Positions 44,942 through 54,731 are shown, numbered from the stretch's first letter. The stretch is DNA of 64,000 nucleotides from Litorimonas sp965205225 (GCA_965205225.1 CBDBFZ010000003.1:1550001-1614000); one strand, 5' to 3'. The notes: generated by a model not told the origin, from the letters alone. A program made the numbers and translations.

Positions 44942-45621
44942 CCCTTGGCCCGTAATTCACAGGCCGGACAGTTATCGCAGCCATAACCCCACGCATGTAA
45001 CGTGTCGCGTTCACCGACATAGCAGGTGTGCGTGTCCATGCGGATCAGCTCGACCAGAGGCTCGCCGCCCAATGTTTTTGCGAAATTCCAGGCATCCGCC
45101 TTGGACCGCGAGATGAGTGGCGTGTGCAGTGAGAAGGGTCGATCCAAGCCCAGTGAGATCGTGGTCATCTGTGCGTCCAAAGTCTCTTTGCGACAGTCGG
45201 GATAGTTTGAGAAATCAGCCTCGCACATGCCGGCAACCAAGTCGGAAAATTCCCGCCGCCATCCGATTGCCGCAGCATAGATCAGAAAAATGAGATTACG
45301 CCCGGGAACGAAGGTATTGGGAAGACCGGAACCCAGTGTTTCAATTTCCTGGTCTCGCGTGAGAGCTGTTTCACTGATCGCGCCGAGCCCAACCAGATCG
45401 ACGACATGATCCTCACCAAGCCGATCTGACCACTCAGGAAACTGCTCCCGCATCAGGCCAAGGACTCGCTTTCGGACGGTCATTTCGACATTATGGCGTT
45501 GACCATAGGAGAAACCAATGGTCTCGACATGATCGAAATAGCTCAGCGCCCAAGCCAGAACGGTTGCGCTGTCCTGCCCACCAGAAAATAGCACGCCCGC
45601 TTTGGTTCGTTGCGTTGACAT
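44917..45621 (-). CDS. queC: 7-cyano-7-deazaguanine synthase
   Basis: Converts CDG to preQ0 with ATP and ammonia. The PP-loop SGGQDSATVLAWAL is at about residues 13-26, FSYGQRH follows, VPGRNLIFL marks the family, and four Cys near the end (CYVGERDTLHAWGYGCDNCP plus AC) bind zinc. 234 residues. First gene of the queC-queE pair; its ATG is about 50 bases from an opposed decayed ORF. Queuosine or another deazaguanine product is inferred, depending on queF/tgt elsewhere. Confidence 0.94.
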   Translation of the reverse strand: MSTQRTKAGVLFSGGQDSATVLAWALSYFDHVETIGFSYGQRHNVEMTVRKRVLGLMREQFPEWSDRLGEDHVVDLVGLGAISETALTRDQEIETLGSGLPNTFVPGRNLIFLIYAAAIGWRREFSDLVAGMCEADFSNYPDCRKETLDAQMTTISLGLDRPFSLHTPLISRSKADAWNFAKTLGGEPLVELIRMDTHTCYVGERDTLHAWGYGCDNCPACELRAKGWAEYAAL

Positions 45622-45689
45622 ATACGGCCCTTAAGCACGCACTCACTCAGGCTCAAGCCTGATGGCCCGGCATGTGCATATCAGGTGTC

Positions 45690-46154
45690 ATGCTGCACCG
45701 ATTTAAAACCTCCCGTCCGAGCATTCACATCCTTCTCGGTTTCTGGCTCATATTGGAAGTCATCAGCATTCCTTCGGCGGCGCAGGTCACGATGAGGCTT
45801 GGCCCGAGGCTCGAACATGAAGTGTTTGTTTCCGAAATTCAGAGTTCACGGCCCGGTGTCACAACCTATATGGTCACACATAGCAGCCTTCTCGACGTCG
45901 CAACTGAGGGTATGGTTGGTGAACTGTCCATGCTGGTCCATAGAACTAAACCTTAGTCCCGCAGCCCTGAGCGCCATTGCGTGCGCCTCCTCGCTTCTGG
46001 CGAACCTCAACTCGTCTTCTCTGGGCAACCGGAACGGATCGGCCAGCTCGAAACCCGGATATTCACCCTGTCCTACAATGTGGGCACTGCTCCAGCCATC
46101 GAGTTCAAAGAGCGTATCGCGGCATCAGCTGCGATGTCTTGCGCCAGAGCTTAA
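45690..46154 (+). pseudogene. secreted protein ORF interrupted by an in-frame amber codon
   Basis: A frame with a plausible signal peptide (IHILLGFWLILEVISIPSAA) runs to a TAG at 45954-45956, then continues in the same frame for another 65 codons (ERHCVRLLASGEPQLVFSGQ, LETRIFTLSYNVGTAPAIEF) to TAA at 46152. Composition and codon use look coding on both sides of the amber codon, giving an approximately 154-residue secreted protein if it is read through. No family recognised. Alternatives are a 88-residue complete protein or chance. Confidence 0.4.
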
Positions 46155-47947
46155 TTGATCGCAGCCAGAAATGCTTCGCCAAACCGTTCGAACTTGGTCT
46201 CACCGACTCCTGACACGGCCAGCATTTGCTCACGATCCATGGGGCGTTTCTGCGCCATATTGATGAGAGTCGCGTCCGAAAAGATGATATAAGCAGGTTT
46301 GCCGAGGCTGCGCGCCATGTCTCGCCGTAATCCTTTGAGTTTCACCAGCAATTCCTGATCTGCATCGTCGAGCATGTGCGGAGCGGCCTTATACTTTCGA
46401 ACACGCTTGGACTTAGGCGCTTTGGGTTCAGTCATCAGAAATGCGCCGTCGCCCTCCGCCAGAGTCTTCCCTGCATCTGTCACGACCAAACGCCCATAAC
46501 GCTGCATATCAACCTGAAGATAGCCGGTCGCGATGGCCTGCCCCACCAAGGATTTGAAAAAGCCGTCGCCCCAACGCTCACCTGTGCCGTAACTTGGCAG
46601 CCTATCATGTCTGAACTTACGAATTTTCTCGGTATCCGCGCCGCGAAGGACAGCGATGACATGATTGGCCCCGAACCGTTCACCAGTCTCTTGTACGGCT
46701 TGAAAAAGAGCGGTGGCTGCGTCTGTGACATCAATACGGTCCGGCGGATTCTCACAAACATCACACGATCCACAAGGTCCCGTGACCTCACCGAAATAGG
46801 TCATCAACACTTGACGCCGGCAGGTCGAGGCCTCGCAATAGCCCAGTAGCGCATCGAGTCGCTTATGTTCACGCAGCTGATGGTCTGGATCCGTATCTTC
46901 TTGTGTAATGAACTGACGTCGCATCCGGATGTCGTCGAGCCCGTAGAGCAGCACCGTATCGGCGGGGTTTCCGTCCCGGCCTGCACGGCCAATCTCCTGA
47001 TAATAGGCTTCCAGACTGCTCGGCAGATTCACGTGGTAGATAAAGCGGATGTCAGGTTTATCGATACCCATGCCAAAAGCGATTGTTGCGACCATGACCA
47101 CACCGTCTTCGGCAATAAAACGCTCCTGATTTTCAAACCGGATAGCGGCGTCCATCCCGGCGTGATAGGCTAGCGCCATGAAACCGTTCGCTTTCAAGAG
47201 CGCTGCATATTCCTCTGTTCCTTTTCGGGACAGAACATAAACGATACCGCTTTCGGTCTCTCGGCCTTTCATGAAATCAAGCAGTTGCGCGTTTCTGTTT
47301 ACCTTCGGCTGAACCGTCAGAGAGAGATTGGGACGATCAAATCCCTGCACGATCATTCGTCCGTCTCCGCCATAGAGTTGCTCGGCAATATCGATCCGAG
47401 TGCCCTCATCAGCCGTGGCTGTGAAGGCCGCGATCCGCGCATCTGGGAATAGAGACTTAAGCCGGGATAGGTCCGCATAATCAGGACGGAAGGCTGGGCC
47501 CCATTTCGACACGCAATGCGCCTCATCGATCACAAATAGCGGTGGCTTTATTTGCGCCATGGCGGCCAGCATCCGTCCTGTCATCAACCGTTCAGGCGAG
47601 AGATAGAGCATATCAGCGTCGCCGCAGGCCACGCGCTTCCATTGCTCGATATTACGCTCCCGACCCTGTCCGGAATGGATGCAGGACACTCTGACACCAT
47701 TGACGCGCAATGCCGCGACTTGATTATCCATCAATGCCACCAGCGGGCTGACCACAATCGTTGTGCCGTCCAGTAGCAGGGACGGAACCTGATAGCAGAG
47801 TGACTTACCGGAGCCTGTCGGCATGACGGCGAGTACATTCCGACCGGATAGAATCGTGTTGATTACATCCGCTTGTCCGGGACGGAAGTTACCATGACCG
47901 AAGACGGTTTTCAGAGCGTCGAATATGTCAGAATAGCGAGCAGGCAT
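46151..47947 (-). CDS. recQ: ATP-dependent DNA helicase RecQ
   Basis: 3'-5' DNA helicase for recombination and fork repair. Residues 1-330 are the two RecA-like domains: MPTGSGKSLCYQVPSLLL, VIDEAHCVSKWGPAFRPDY (DEAH box), GIVYVLSRKGTE, YYQEIGRAGRDG. The RecQ-C zinc site is CRRQVLMTYF with CGSCDVC, followed by a winged helix and an HRDC domain (KPAYIIFSDATLINMAQKRP). 598 residues is normal for RecQ. It is convergent with the amber-interrupted ORF, whose end it overlaps by 4 bases. Confidence 0.96.
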   Translation of the reverse strand: MPARYSDIFDALKTVFGHGNFRPGQADVINTILSGRNVLAVMPTGSGKSLCYQVPSLLLDGTTIVVSPLVALMDNQVAALRVNGVRVSCIHSGQGRERNIEQWKRVACGDADMLYLSPERLMTGRMLAAMAQIKPPLFVIDEAHCVSKWGPAFRPDYADLSRLKSLFPDARIAAFTATADEGTRIDIAEQLYGGDGRMIVQGFDRPNLSLTVQPKVNRNAQLLDFMKGRETESGIVYVLSRKGTEEYAALLKANGFMALAYHAGMDAAIRFENQERFIAEDGVVMVATIAFGMGIDKPDIRFIYHVNLPSSLEAYYQEIGRAGRDGNPADTVLLYGLDDIRMRRQFITQEDTDPDHQLREHKRLDALLGYCEASTCRRQVLMTYFGEVTGPCGSCDVCENPPDRIDVTDAATALFQAVQETGERFGANHVIAVLRGADTEKIRKFRHDRLPSYGTGERWGDGFFKSLVGQAIATGYLQVDMQRYGRLVVTDAGKTLAEGDGAFLMTEPKAPKSKRVRKYKAAPHMLDDADQELLVKLKGLRRDMARSLGKPAYIIFSDATLINMAQKRPMDREQMLAVSGVGETKFERFGEAFLAAIN

Positions 47948-48047
47948 CGACCCTCACCTGCGATGGTTCGGATATGGGTTCAAGCCTGTGCGATTATCGG
48001 TTTCATTGCTTTCCACAGTCCACACGGCTTGATAGGTCCGCGCCGAT

Positions 48048-49907
48048 ATGGCCGACCATAACGACCTCATAGATCCGTCCCGTTCCGCCGGTGCTGGCTA
48101 CGCTGCACAGGTAGAGCAGGACAAAGGCAAGCGCGAGCAGTCTCGTTCGCTTAGGCCTCTGATTAAGCTGTGGCCCTTTGTGCGCCGCTATCCGGGTCGG
48201 CTATTCGGCTTTCTGGTGTTTCTCATTCTTTCTTCCGTTTTCACATTGTCCCTTCCGGGCGTGTTGAAAGCGATCATAGATTGCGGCTTCTCAGACGATA
48301 TTCCCAGTTACTGCACGCGTTTACCGGTGGACCCGTCAGCCGGTGTCAGCGGTTATTTCAGACTGGTTATCCTGTTCGCAATTTTGTTCGCGGCTTTTGG
48401 TGCGCTGCGGTTCTATTTTATCACAATCCTTGGACAGCGGGTTGTGGCGGACCTGCGGCGTGCGGTCTTTGATCGCCTGACCATCCTCAGTCCGCAATAT
48501 TTTGAACGAGTCCGCACCGGCGAAGTTCTCTCGCGCCTGACAACAGATACGACTCTGGTCGAAACGGTTGTCACGGGCTCCATCTCCTTTGCGTTGCGAT
48601 CCATCGCGACCATCATTGGCTCAGTGACTCTGATGTTCGTGGTTAGCTGGCAACTCGGCCTGCTGGTCGTCGCCGTCGGGGGCGTGATCGTGGCGATTGT
48701 GATCTTTGTAACGCCCATTATCCGCCACCTGTCCCGCGATGGTCAGGATCGGCTCGCAAAAGCCTCAGGCCGAGCCGGCGAAGCCATTGGGTCGATTCAG
48801 ACCGTTCAGGCCTATACGCGCGAACAGCTGGAGCGAGACATGTTCGGGGCCGCGATTGAGCGCACCTACAATGTTCAGGCAAAACGTATCAGCGTTCAGT
48901 CCTGGTTGACCGCCGTTCTGTTTGCGATCGGCATGGCCGGAATTACAGGCATTCTCTGGTATGGTGCACAGCAGGTTATTGTCGGCAATATGAGCGGCGG
49001 CGATATCGGTGCCTTTACGTTTTACTCGATCATGAGTGTGTCGAGTCTGTCGTCACTGACCGAGACCTGGACAAACCTGCTCCGCGCCGCCGGGGCATCT
49101 GAACGCCTCGTGGATATCCTCGGGGAAGCCCCGTCCATTATTGGCGAAGACCAGCCAGGCCCAGCGGGGCGCATTGCCTTTGAAAGTGTAAGCTTCGCCT
49201 ATCCCAGCCGCCCGGACGCGCGCGCCCTGCATGAAGTCAGTTTTTCAGTGGAGCCGGGCGAAACCATTGCGCTGGTCGGACCGAGCGGCGCTGGCAAAAC
49301 CACGGTCTTCCAGTTGTTCTTGCGCTTCTACGACACTCAACAGGGCATCGTCAGAGTGGGCGGCGACAATGTCAGGCGGTTAGACCCGGAAGCTTTGCGC
49401 GCGCAGATCGCTGTGGTGCAGCAAGGTGCGCCGCTTTTCTCCGGAACTGCATTCGATAATATCGCATATGGCCGCGCCGGCACATCACGCGAAGAGGTCA
49501 TTGCCGCCGCCCGCTCGGCATTTGCGCATGATTTCATAGAGGCCCTGCCCCAAGGTTATGACACTGATATTGGCGAACGCGGGGCAACGCTGTCAGGCGG
49601 ACAAAGACAAAGGATCGCCATCGCCCGTGCTATTCTGCGCGACGCTCCGATTCTGCTGCTCGACGAAGCCACATCCGCGCTAGACTCGGAAAGCGAACGA
49701 GCCGTGCAACTAGCCTTTGAAACCTTGCGGCAGGGGCGCACCACCCTTGTTATCGCCCACCGGCTCGCTACCGTGCTGAAGGCGGACTGCATCATCGTTC
49801 TGGATCAGGGTCAGGTTGTGGAAACCGGTACGCATGCCGAATTGGTCGATCAAGGCGGTCTCTATGCGAGGCTGGCTGAACTGCAATTTAGCACTCACAC
49901 GAATTAG
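48048..49907 (+). CDS. ABC transporter, fused permease and ATPase (MsbA-like)
   Basis: A 619-residue half-transporter. Six helices lie between about 45 and 335, the ATPase follows: Walker A VGPSGAGKTTVFQLF, Q-loop VVQQGAPLFSGT, signature TLSGGQRQRIAIARAI, Walker B ILLLDEATSALD and the H-loop VIAHRLAT. It resembles MsbA/lipid exporters. No adaptor or C39 peptidase gene is near, so it is not a type I exporter for the giant proteins. The stop TAG lies within the TTAG duplicated by the following mobile element. Confidence 0.93.
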   Translation: MADHNDLIDPSRSAGAGYAAQVEQDKGKREQSRSLRPLIKLWPFVRRYPGRLFGFLVFLILSSVFTLSLPGVLKAIIDCGFSDDIPSYCTRLPVDPSAGVSGYFRLVILFAILFAAFGALRFYFITILGQRVVADLRRAVFDRLTILSPQYFERVRTGEVLSRLTTDTTLVETVVTGSISFALRSIATIIGSVTLMFVVSWQLGLLVVAVGGVIVAIVIFVTPIIRHLSRDGQDRLAKASGRAGEAIGSIQTVQAYTREQLERDMFGAAIERTYNVQAKRISVQSWLTAVLFAIGMAGITGILWYGAQQVIVGNMSGGDIGAFTFYSIMSVSSLSSLTETWTNLLRAAGASERLVDILGEAPSIIGEDQPGPAGRIAFESVSFAYPSRPDARALHEVSFSVEPGETIALVGPSGAGKTTVFQLFLRFYDTQQGIVRVGGDNVRRLDPEALRAQIAVVQQGAPLFSGTAFDNIAYGRAGTSREEVIAAARSAFAHDFIEALPQGYDTDIGERGATLSGGQRQRIAIARAILRDAPILLLDEATSALDSESERAVQLAFETLRQGRTTLVIAHRLATVLKADCIIVLDQGQVVETGTHAELVDQGGLYARLAELQFSTHTN

Positions 49908-50349
49908 GCTGTGGTTACATTTTAACTATTTGAGCCATAGATATATTTCGGCGATATATTGCGGCGCGTTTGACGGATCCCATACATGTTTTGATGAGTT
50001 TGCCGGACATAGATTCGAGCTGATTTCTTTCCTTATAGAGGTCTTTGTCGTAGACACGTTGTTCAAAATGGTTGGTTTTAGGCGGGATACAGGCCTTGGC
50101 CTTATCATCATGGAAGCCGCAAATCTTCGCTTACGGCATGGGGTTTTGTGCCAAACCCGCCATAGGAGCGGCCCAGACTTTGGGATGTTTGGCCTCTTTT
50201 TTAAGCGGCGCGCCCGGAACAAAAGGTTCTATAATCGCCCATTGGTCATCCCGAAGCTCCTGTCGATCCATGATTTACCTCCAAAAGAAAGCCTTGAACC
50301 AGTGTTCGCAACCAAAAGAAATCCATAAAAGTTAAAATGTAAACGAAGT
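49908..50349 (-). mobile_element. internally deleted IS5-type element (MITE-like), 442 bp
   Basis: Flanked by TTAG duplications (49904-49907 and 50350-50353). The ends are GCTGTGGTTACATTTTAACT and, reverse complemented, ACTTCGTTTACATTTTAACT (16 of 20). On the minus strand it encodes the transposase start MDRQELRDDQWAIIEPFVPG and the ending YDKDLYKERNQLES ... IAEIYLWLK, with the DDE core missing and a frameshift near the end. It could be moved only by a transposase in trans. It fills the whole gap between the ABC transporter and radA. Confidence 0.75.
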
Positions 50350-50407
50350 TTAGAACAAATAAAGAACTTTTGTTGCGAAACGCTGCGAATTAGGTCATGT
50401 GTGGGTT

Positions 50408-51814
50408 ATGCCTAAGCCTTCCTCCGTTTTTGTCTGTCAGTCCTGCGGGTCCGTTCACGGGAAATGGGCGGGACGTTGTGATGCGTGCGGTGAATGGAAT
50501 ACGCTGGTCGAAGAAGCAAAGAACCAGAATGCGACGCCCGCGCATAAACGGCGCAAGGGACGCGGCATAGAATTTGTCGATCTTGGCGGAGAAACGCGTG
50601 ACGTTCCTCGTCTTATCACAGAGATTGGTGAACTGGACCGCGTTACCGGCGGCGGCCTTGTCCCCGGATCAGCCCTTCTTGTGGGCGGTGATCCCGGAAT
50701 CGGGAAATCGACGCTCCTTCTGCAAACGGTTGGCGCACTCGCCAGGCAGGGCAAACGTGTCGCTTATATTTCTGGTGAGGAGTCTGTTGGTCAGGTACAG
50801 CGGCGGGCCAAACGGCTGGGCGTCGCTGATCAAGCGGTCAATCTGGCGTCTGAAACGGCGCTTGGTCCGATTCTGGACGGCTTGATGGCCTCCAGACCGA
50901 AGGTGGTTGTCATCGACTCCATCCAGACGCTCTGGACCGATCAGCTTGGCGCTGCACCGGGCACGGTAGCCCAAGTCAGAGCCTGCGCGCAGGAACTCGT
51001 ACGGTTCGCCAAGAAATCCGGTGCCTGTGTTATTCTTGTCGGTCATGTGACGAAGGACGGGCAGATTGCGGGACCCCGCGTGGTCGAACATATGGTCGAT
51101 GCCGTGCTCTATTTTGAAGGCGAGCGCGCGCATCAGTTCCGGATTTTGAGAGCCCACAAAAATCGGTTTGGTCCGACCGACGAAATTGGCGTGTTCGAGA
51201 TGCGAGATACGGGACTGGAAGAGGTCCTGAACCCGTCTGCCCTATTCCTCGACGGACGCGGTGATGCGTCTAAAGGCTCCGCCGTATTCGCTGGGTTAGA
51301 AGGATCCCGACCCGTTCTGACGGAAATACAGGCTCTGGTTGCCCCGGCGGCCTTCGGGACCCCGCGCCGCGCCGTGGTCGGCTGGGACAGTGGGCGGCTC
51401 GCCATGGTCCTGGCCGTACTGGAAGCGCGCTGTGGTCTCAGCTTTGCGGGAAAGGATGTCTATCTGAATGTTGCGGGCGGCCTACGCATCAATGAACCTG
51501 CGGCCGATCTGGCGGTTGCCGCAGCGATCACCAGTTCAGCCTTCGATGTGTCTTTGCCGTCAGATCTCGTTGTTTTTGGGGAAATCAGCCTTTCGGGCGA
51601 TGTTCGCCCTGTCAGCCGCGCCGACGCCCGGTTGAAGGAAGCAGCAAAACTGGGTTTCGAACGCGCCGTTGCGGCCGCGTCCCCCAAGCGGGAAGGACGT
51701 AACGACAATGCCGCTCTACCAATCATCGCAATCGGCTCTTTGCGCGATCTCGTCCGGCGTGTAGAAGTCGCTGCAGAAAGAGGTCCGGATACTCAGGAAA
51801 GCTGGGCCGCCTGA
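50408..51814 (+). CDS. radA: DNA repair protein RadA
   Basis: RecA-related branch-migration helicase used in recombination and fork repair. It has an N-terminal zinc finger (FVCQSCGSVHGKWAGRCDAC), Walker A LLVGGDPGIGKSTLLL, the RadA motif HKNRFGPTDEIGVFEM and a Lon-like C-terminal domain (VYLNVAGGLRINEPAADLAV). I chose the ATG at 50408; a GTG at 50399 is alternative. It is followed by cvpA after 12 bases and purF, an order common in proteobacteria. Confidence 0.95.
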   Translation: MPKPSSVFVCQSCGSVHGKWAGRCDACGEWNTLVEEAKNQNATPAHKRRKGRGIEFVDLGGETRDVPRLITEIGELDRVTGGGLVPGSALLVGGDPGIGKSTLLLQTVGALARQGKRVAYISGEESVGQVQRRAKRLGVADQAVNLASETALGPILDGLMASRPKVVVIDSIQTLWTDQLGAAPGTVAQVRACAQELVRFAKKSGACVILVGHVTKDGQIAGPRVVEHMVDAVLYFEGERAHQFRILRAHKNRFGPTDEIGVFEMRDTGLEEVLNPSALFLDGRGDASKGSAVFAGLEGSRPVLTEIQALVAPAAFGTPRRAVVGWDSGRLAMVLAVLEARCGLSFAGKDVYLNVAGGLRINEPAADLAVAAAITSSAFDVSLPSDLVVFGEISLSGDVRPVSRADARLKEAAKLGFERAVAAASPKREGRNDNAALPIIAIGSLRDLVRRVEVAAERGPDTQESWAA

Positions 51815-51826
51815 TATTGGATACTC

Positions 51827-52528
51827 ATGCTCGCTCTTTCGCAACTTACCGCAGCGATTTCGGGCGATTCCTTTGAATTCAATGACTTCGACATAGCCGT
51901 TCTTGTCCTTTTGCTGATTTCCGGCCTCTATGCCTTCGCGCGCGGCTTTCTGCGCGAGATCATTTCCATTGCGGCTTTACTCTTTGCGGCGGTGATTACG
52001 CTGTTCGTTTACGGTCAGTTCCGATTCGCAGCACGTGACATGATTTCCCCAACGGAACTAGCCGATGGAATCTTGATCATCGGGACGGGTTTCATCGCTT
52101 ATTTCATCGCTGTCATGGTCATGTCCAAGGTTGGCAAGATAATCGGCGGTGAAAAACCCGGTTTTATTGACCGGCTGCTCGGCGCCGGTTTCGGGATTGC
52201 GCGCGGATTGATTATCATTTCGCTGTTTGTGATGTTCTGGTCCGCAAATTATCGCGACTTGCTCGAAGCGAGCGAGTTCAAACAGTATATTCGCGAAAAC
52301 CCGGCAAGCTTCCCGCTTGATGTCGTGGCGCGTATGCCCAAATCAATGCGCGAGCAGTTGGAAGCTGAACCGGTGGAACTCCCCGGCATTTTTGTCGGAT
52401 CGACCTTTTATCCGCTCCTTGACCGCATCGGGGATGCGATCCGGGGCTTGCCTTTCGCCGATATGCGCTCATATGCCGAACGCATAAAGGATGGCGATAT
52501 GGACGGGATTGCCCAGGAGATCCGATAA
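51827..52528 (+). CDS. cvpA: CvpA family protein
   Basis: Inner-membrane protein of 233 residues with four hydrophobic helices in the first 150 (IAVLVLLLISGLYAFARGFL, IAALLFAAVITLFVYG, GFIAYFIAVMVMSKVG, GLIIISLFVMFWSANY) and a soluble C-terminal tail. In E. coli CvpA is needed for colicin V production and bile tolerance, with cvpA-purF linkage. Here it overlaps purF by one base (TAATG). The tail is longer than in E. coli (ends KDGDMDGIAQEIR). Confidence 0.92.
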   Translation: MLALSQLTAAISGDSFEFNDFDIAVLVLLLISGLYAFARGFLREIISIAALLFAAVITLFVYGQFRFAARDMISPTELADGILIIGTGFIAYFIAVMVMSKVGKIIGGEKPGFIDRLLGAGFGIARGLIIISLFVMFWSANYRDLLEASEFKQYIRENPASFPLDVVARMPKSMREQLEAEPVELPGIFVGSTFYPLLDRIGDAIRGLPFADMRSYAERIKDGDMDGIAQEIR

Positions 52529-54000
52529 TGAGCCAAGCCTCTGACATGAGTGTCGACCTCGAAGACGAGAATATTCGCGAAGAATGCGGCGTATTTGGTG
52601 TGTTCGGTGTCGATAATGCGGCCAGCTTTGCAGTTCTGGGACTTCATGCGTTGCAGCATCGCGGGCAGGAAGCTTGCGGCATCGCCACAACGGACGGGTC
52701 CATCTTTCACACAGAACGGCATCTTGGTCTGGTCGGTGATAATTTTACCGGTGATGATCCTTCCGAGCGCCTCCCTGGACACATCGCTATTGGACATGTT
52801 CGTTACTCGACAGCTGGGCAGACAGTATTGCGTAATGTTCAGCCGCTCTATTCGGAATTGCACAGTGGCGGCTTCGCCCTCGCCCATAATGGCCACATTA
52901 CCAACGCCTATACAATAAAGAATTCGCTGGTCGAAAAAGGCGCCCTGTTCCAGAGCACATCCGATACTGAAGTGGTCATTCATCTTGTGGCGCGTTCGGG
53001 CGGTAAGGAATTTACGGACCGCTTTGTCTCCGCCATCCGCCAAATCGACGGTGGGTACGCCTTTGTCGGCATGACCAAAGACTGCCTGATCGGCGCACGC
53101 GACCGGTTCGGCATTCGTCCGCTCCTGATTGGCCGTATGAATGACAGCTACGTTCTCGCATCGGAAACTTGTGCCTTCGACATGATCGGGGCTGAATTCA
53201 TCCGTGAGGTGGAAGCGGGCGAGGTTGTCGTCATCAGTGAGGACGGGATTCGCAGCTTTGTCGCATTCCCGAACACTGAAAAACGCCCCTGCCTGTTTGA
53301 ATTTGTCTATTTCGCCCGGCCTGACTCCATTGTCGGCGGCAAGAGCATCTATGAAGTCCGGAAACGAATGGGTGAACGACTGGCGCAGGAAACACCGACC
53401 GATGTGGATGTCATTATTCCCGTACCCGATTCCGGCGTTCCCGCTGCGCTCGGCTATTCGCAGGAAACGGGAATCCCGTTTGAACTGGGCATCATCCGGA
53501 ACCACTATGTCGGCCGCACTTTCATCCAGCCCACTCAGGGTATGCGCAACATGGGCGTGCGATTGAAACACTCCGCCAACCGGTCGATGATTGAGGGCAA
53601 ACGAGTCCTGCTCGTCGACGATTCCATCGTTCGCGGAACGACCTCAACCAAGATCGTTCGCATGATCAAAGCTGCCGGAGCCAAGGAAGTTCATTTCCGG
53701 TCAGCCTCCCCGCCGATCAAATATCCCGACCATTACGGTATCGATATGCCAAGCGAGGATATGCTGATCGCGGCCAATTATTCGCTCGAAGAGATGACGC
53801 ATATGCTGGAGGTCGATAGCCTTGGGTTCCTGTCTATCGAGGGCCTTTATTGGGCGATGGGAGAAGAATATCGTGAAGACGACGCCCCGCAATATACGGA
53901 TCACTGTTTCACGGGGTGCTACCCCACGCCTCTGATTGATCAGGAACGCGAACTGGCGGGTGGGGGCAAGCAGCTCTCCTTCCTTGTGGAAGTTGCGTAG
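52528..54000 (+). CDS. purF: amidophosphoribosyltransferase
   Basis: First committed step of purine synthesis, PRPP plus glutamine to phosphoribosylamine. The N-terminal part contains EECGVFGVFG with the nucleophile Cys19 after an 18-residue prosegment to be removed, LQHRGQEACGIAT, RYSTAG, NGHITN. The C-terminal part has the PRPP loop LLVDDSIVRGTTSTKIV and GMRNMGVRLKH. The 490-residue size fits. An unlikely 387-codon antisense ORF covers its first half and is dismissed. Confidence 0.97.
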   Translation: MSQASDMSVDLEDENIREECGVFGVFGVDNAASFAVLGLHALQHRGQEACGIATTDGSIFHTERHLGLVGDNFTGDDPSERLPGHIAIGHVRYSTAGQTVLRNVQPLYSELHSGGFALAHNGHITNAYTIKNSLVEKGALFQSTSDTEVVIHLVARSGGKEFTDRFVSAIRQIDGGYAFVGMTKDCLIGARDRFGIRPLLIGRMNDSYVLASETCAFDMIGAEFIREVEAGEVVVISEDGIRSFVAFPNTEKRPCLFEFVYFARPDSIVGGKSIYEVRKRMGERLAQETPTDVDVIIPVPDSGVPAALGYSQETGIPFELGIIRNHYVGRTFIQPTQGMRNMGVRLKHSANRSMIEGKRVLLVDDSIVRGTTSTKIVRMIKAAGAKEVHFRSASPPIKYPDHYGIDMPSEDMLIAANYSLEEMTHMLEVDSLGFLSIEGLYWAMGEEYREDDAPQYTDHCFTGCYPTPLIDQERELAGGGKQLSFLVEVA

Positions 54001-54005
54001 GTTTC

Positions 54006-54731
54006 ATGACCGAACCTTTGGATGGACGCATTACCTTGGTCACAGGGGCCTCGCGGGGTATTGGCTATGCAGCAGCCAAAGCGCTGGCCGCTGCCGGTAG
54101 CCACATCGTTGCGCTCGCCCGAACTCAGGGCGGACTGGAAGATCTTGACGATCAGATCAAAGCGATAGGCGGCACTTGTTCACTTGTCCCGATGGATTTG
54201 CGTAAATTCGACCAGATCGACCATTTAGGCGGAGTTTTGAATGAACGTTATGGTCGCCTCGACGGATTGCTCTGCAATGCCGGTGTGCTGGGCGATATAA
54301 CGCCTGCCAACCACACAACGCCGAAGGACTGGATGCGCGTCATCGATGTCAATATGACGGCCCCTGCCCGGTTGATCCGCTCCTTCGACCCTCTTCTCCG
54401 CGAAAGCGAGTCAGGCCGGGCCGTTTTTGTGACCAGTTCAGTTGCGCAGGCGCCGCGGGCTTATTGGGGGGCCTATGCCGCGTCCAAAGCCGGGATGGAA
54501 ACCTTTGTTCGCTGCTGGGCCGAAGAGATTGCCCAAATTACCAACATAAAGATTAATCTGCTCAACCCCGGCGGCACCCGGACACAGATGCGAGCCAAGG
54601 CCATGCCCGGCGAAGATCCGAGCGGCTTACCGTCACCTGATGATATCGCGCCGCTCATTGTCGAGATGCTCAGCCCTACCTATCAAGTTCACAATGGCCG
54701 CATGTCCTATAGAGAGTGGGCGGCGAGTTGA
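54006..54731 (+). CDS. SDR family NAD(P)-dependent oxidoreductase
   Basis: A 241-residue classical short-chain dehydrogenase: TGASRGIGYAAAKALA at the N-terminus, LLCNAGVLGDI, VFVTSSVAQAPRAYWGAYAA followed by SKAG, giving the Ser-Tyr-Lys triad. NPGGTRTQMRAKAMPGEDPS matches the YciK/enoyl-like branch often linked to purF or gph in proteobacteria. Five bases separate it from purF. Substrate unknown. Confidence 0.92.
   Translation: MTEPLDGRITLVTGASRGIGYAAAKALAAAGSHIVALARTQGGLEDLDDQIKAIGGTCSLVPMDLRKFDQIDHLGGVLNERYGRLDGLLCNAGVLGDITPANHTTPKDWMRVIDVNMTAPARLIRSFDPLLRESESGRAVFVTSSVAQAPRAYWGAYAASKAGMETFVRCWAEEIAQITNIKINLLNPGGTRTQMRAKAMPGEDPSGLPSPDDIAPLIVEMLSPTYQVHNGRMSYREWAAS

Noticed and set aside
48048..49907. 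ABC transporter as the exporter of the giant proteins
   Set aside because: No adaptor gene or N-terminal C39 peptidase-like domain, no linkage to either giant gene; the closest likeness is to MsbA-type lipid exporters.
52408..53571. 387-codon antisense ORF over purF
   Set aside because: purF is complete and strongly conserved on the plus strand; the antisense product resembles no family.
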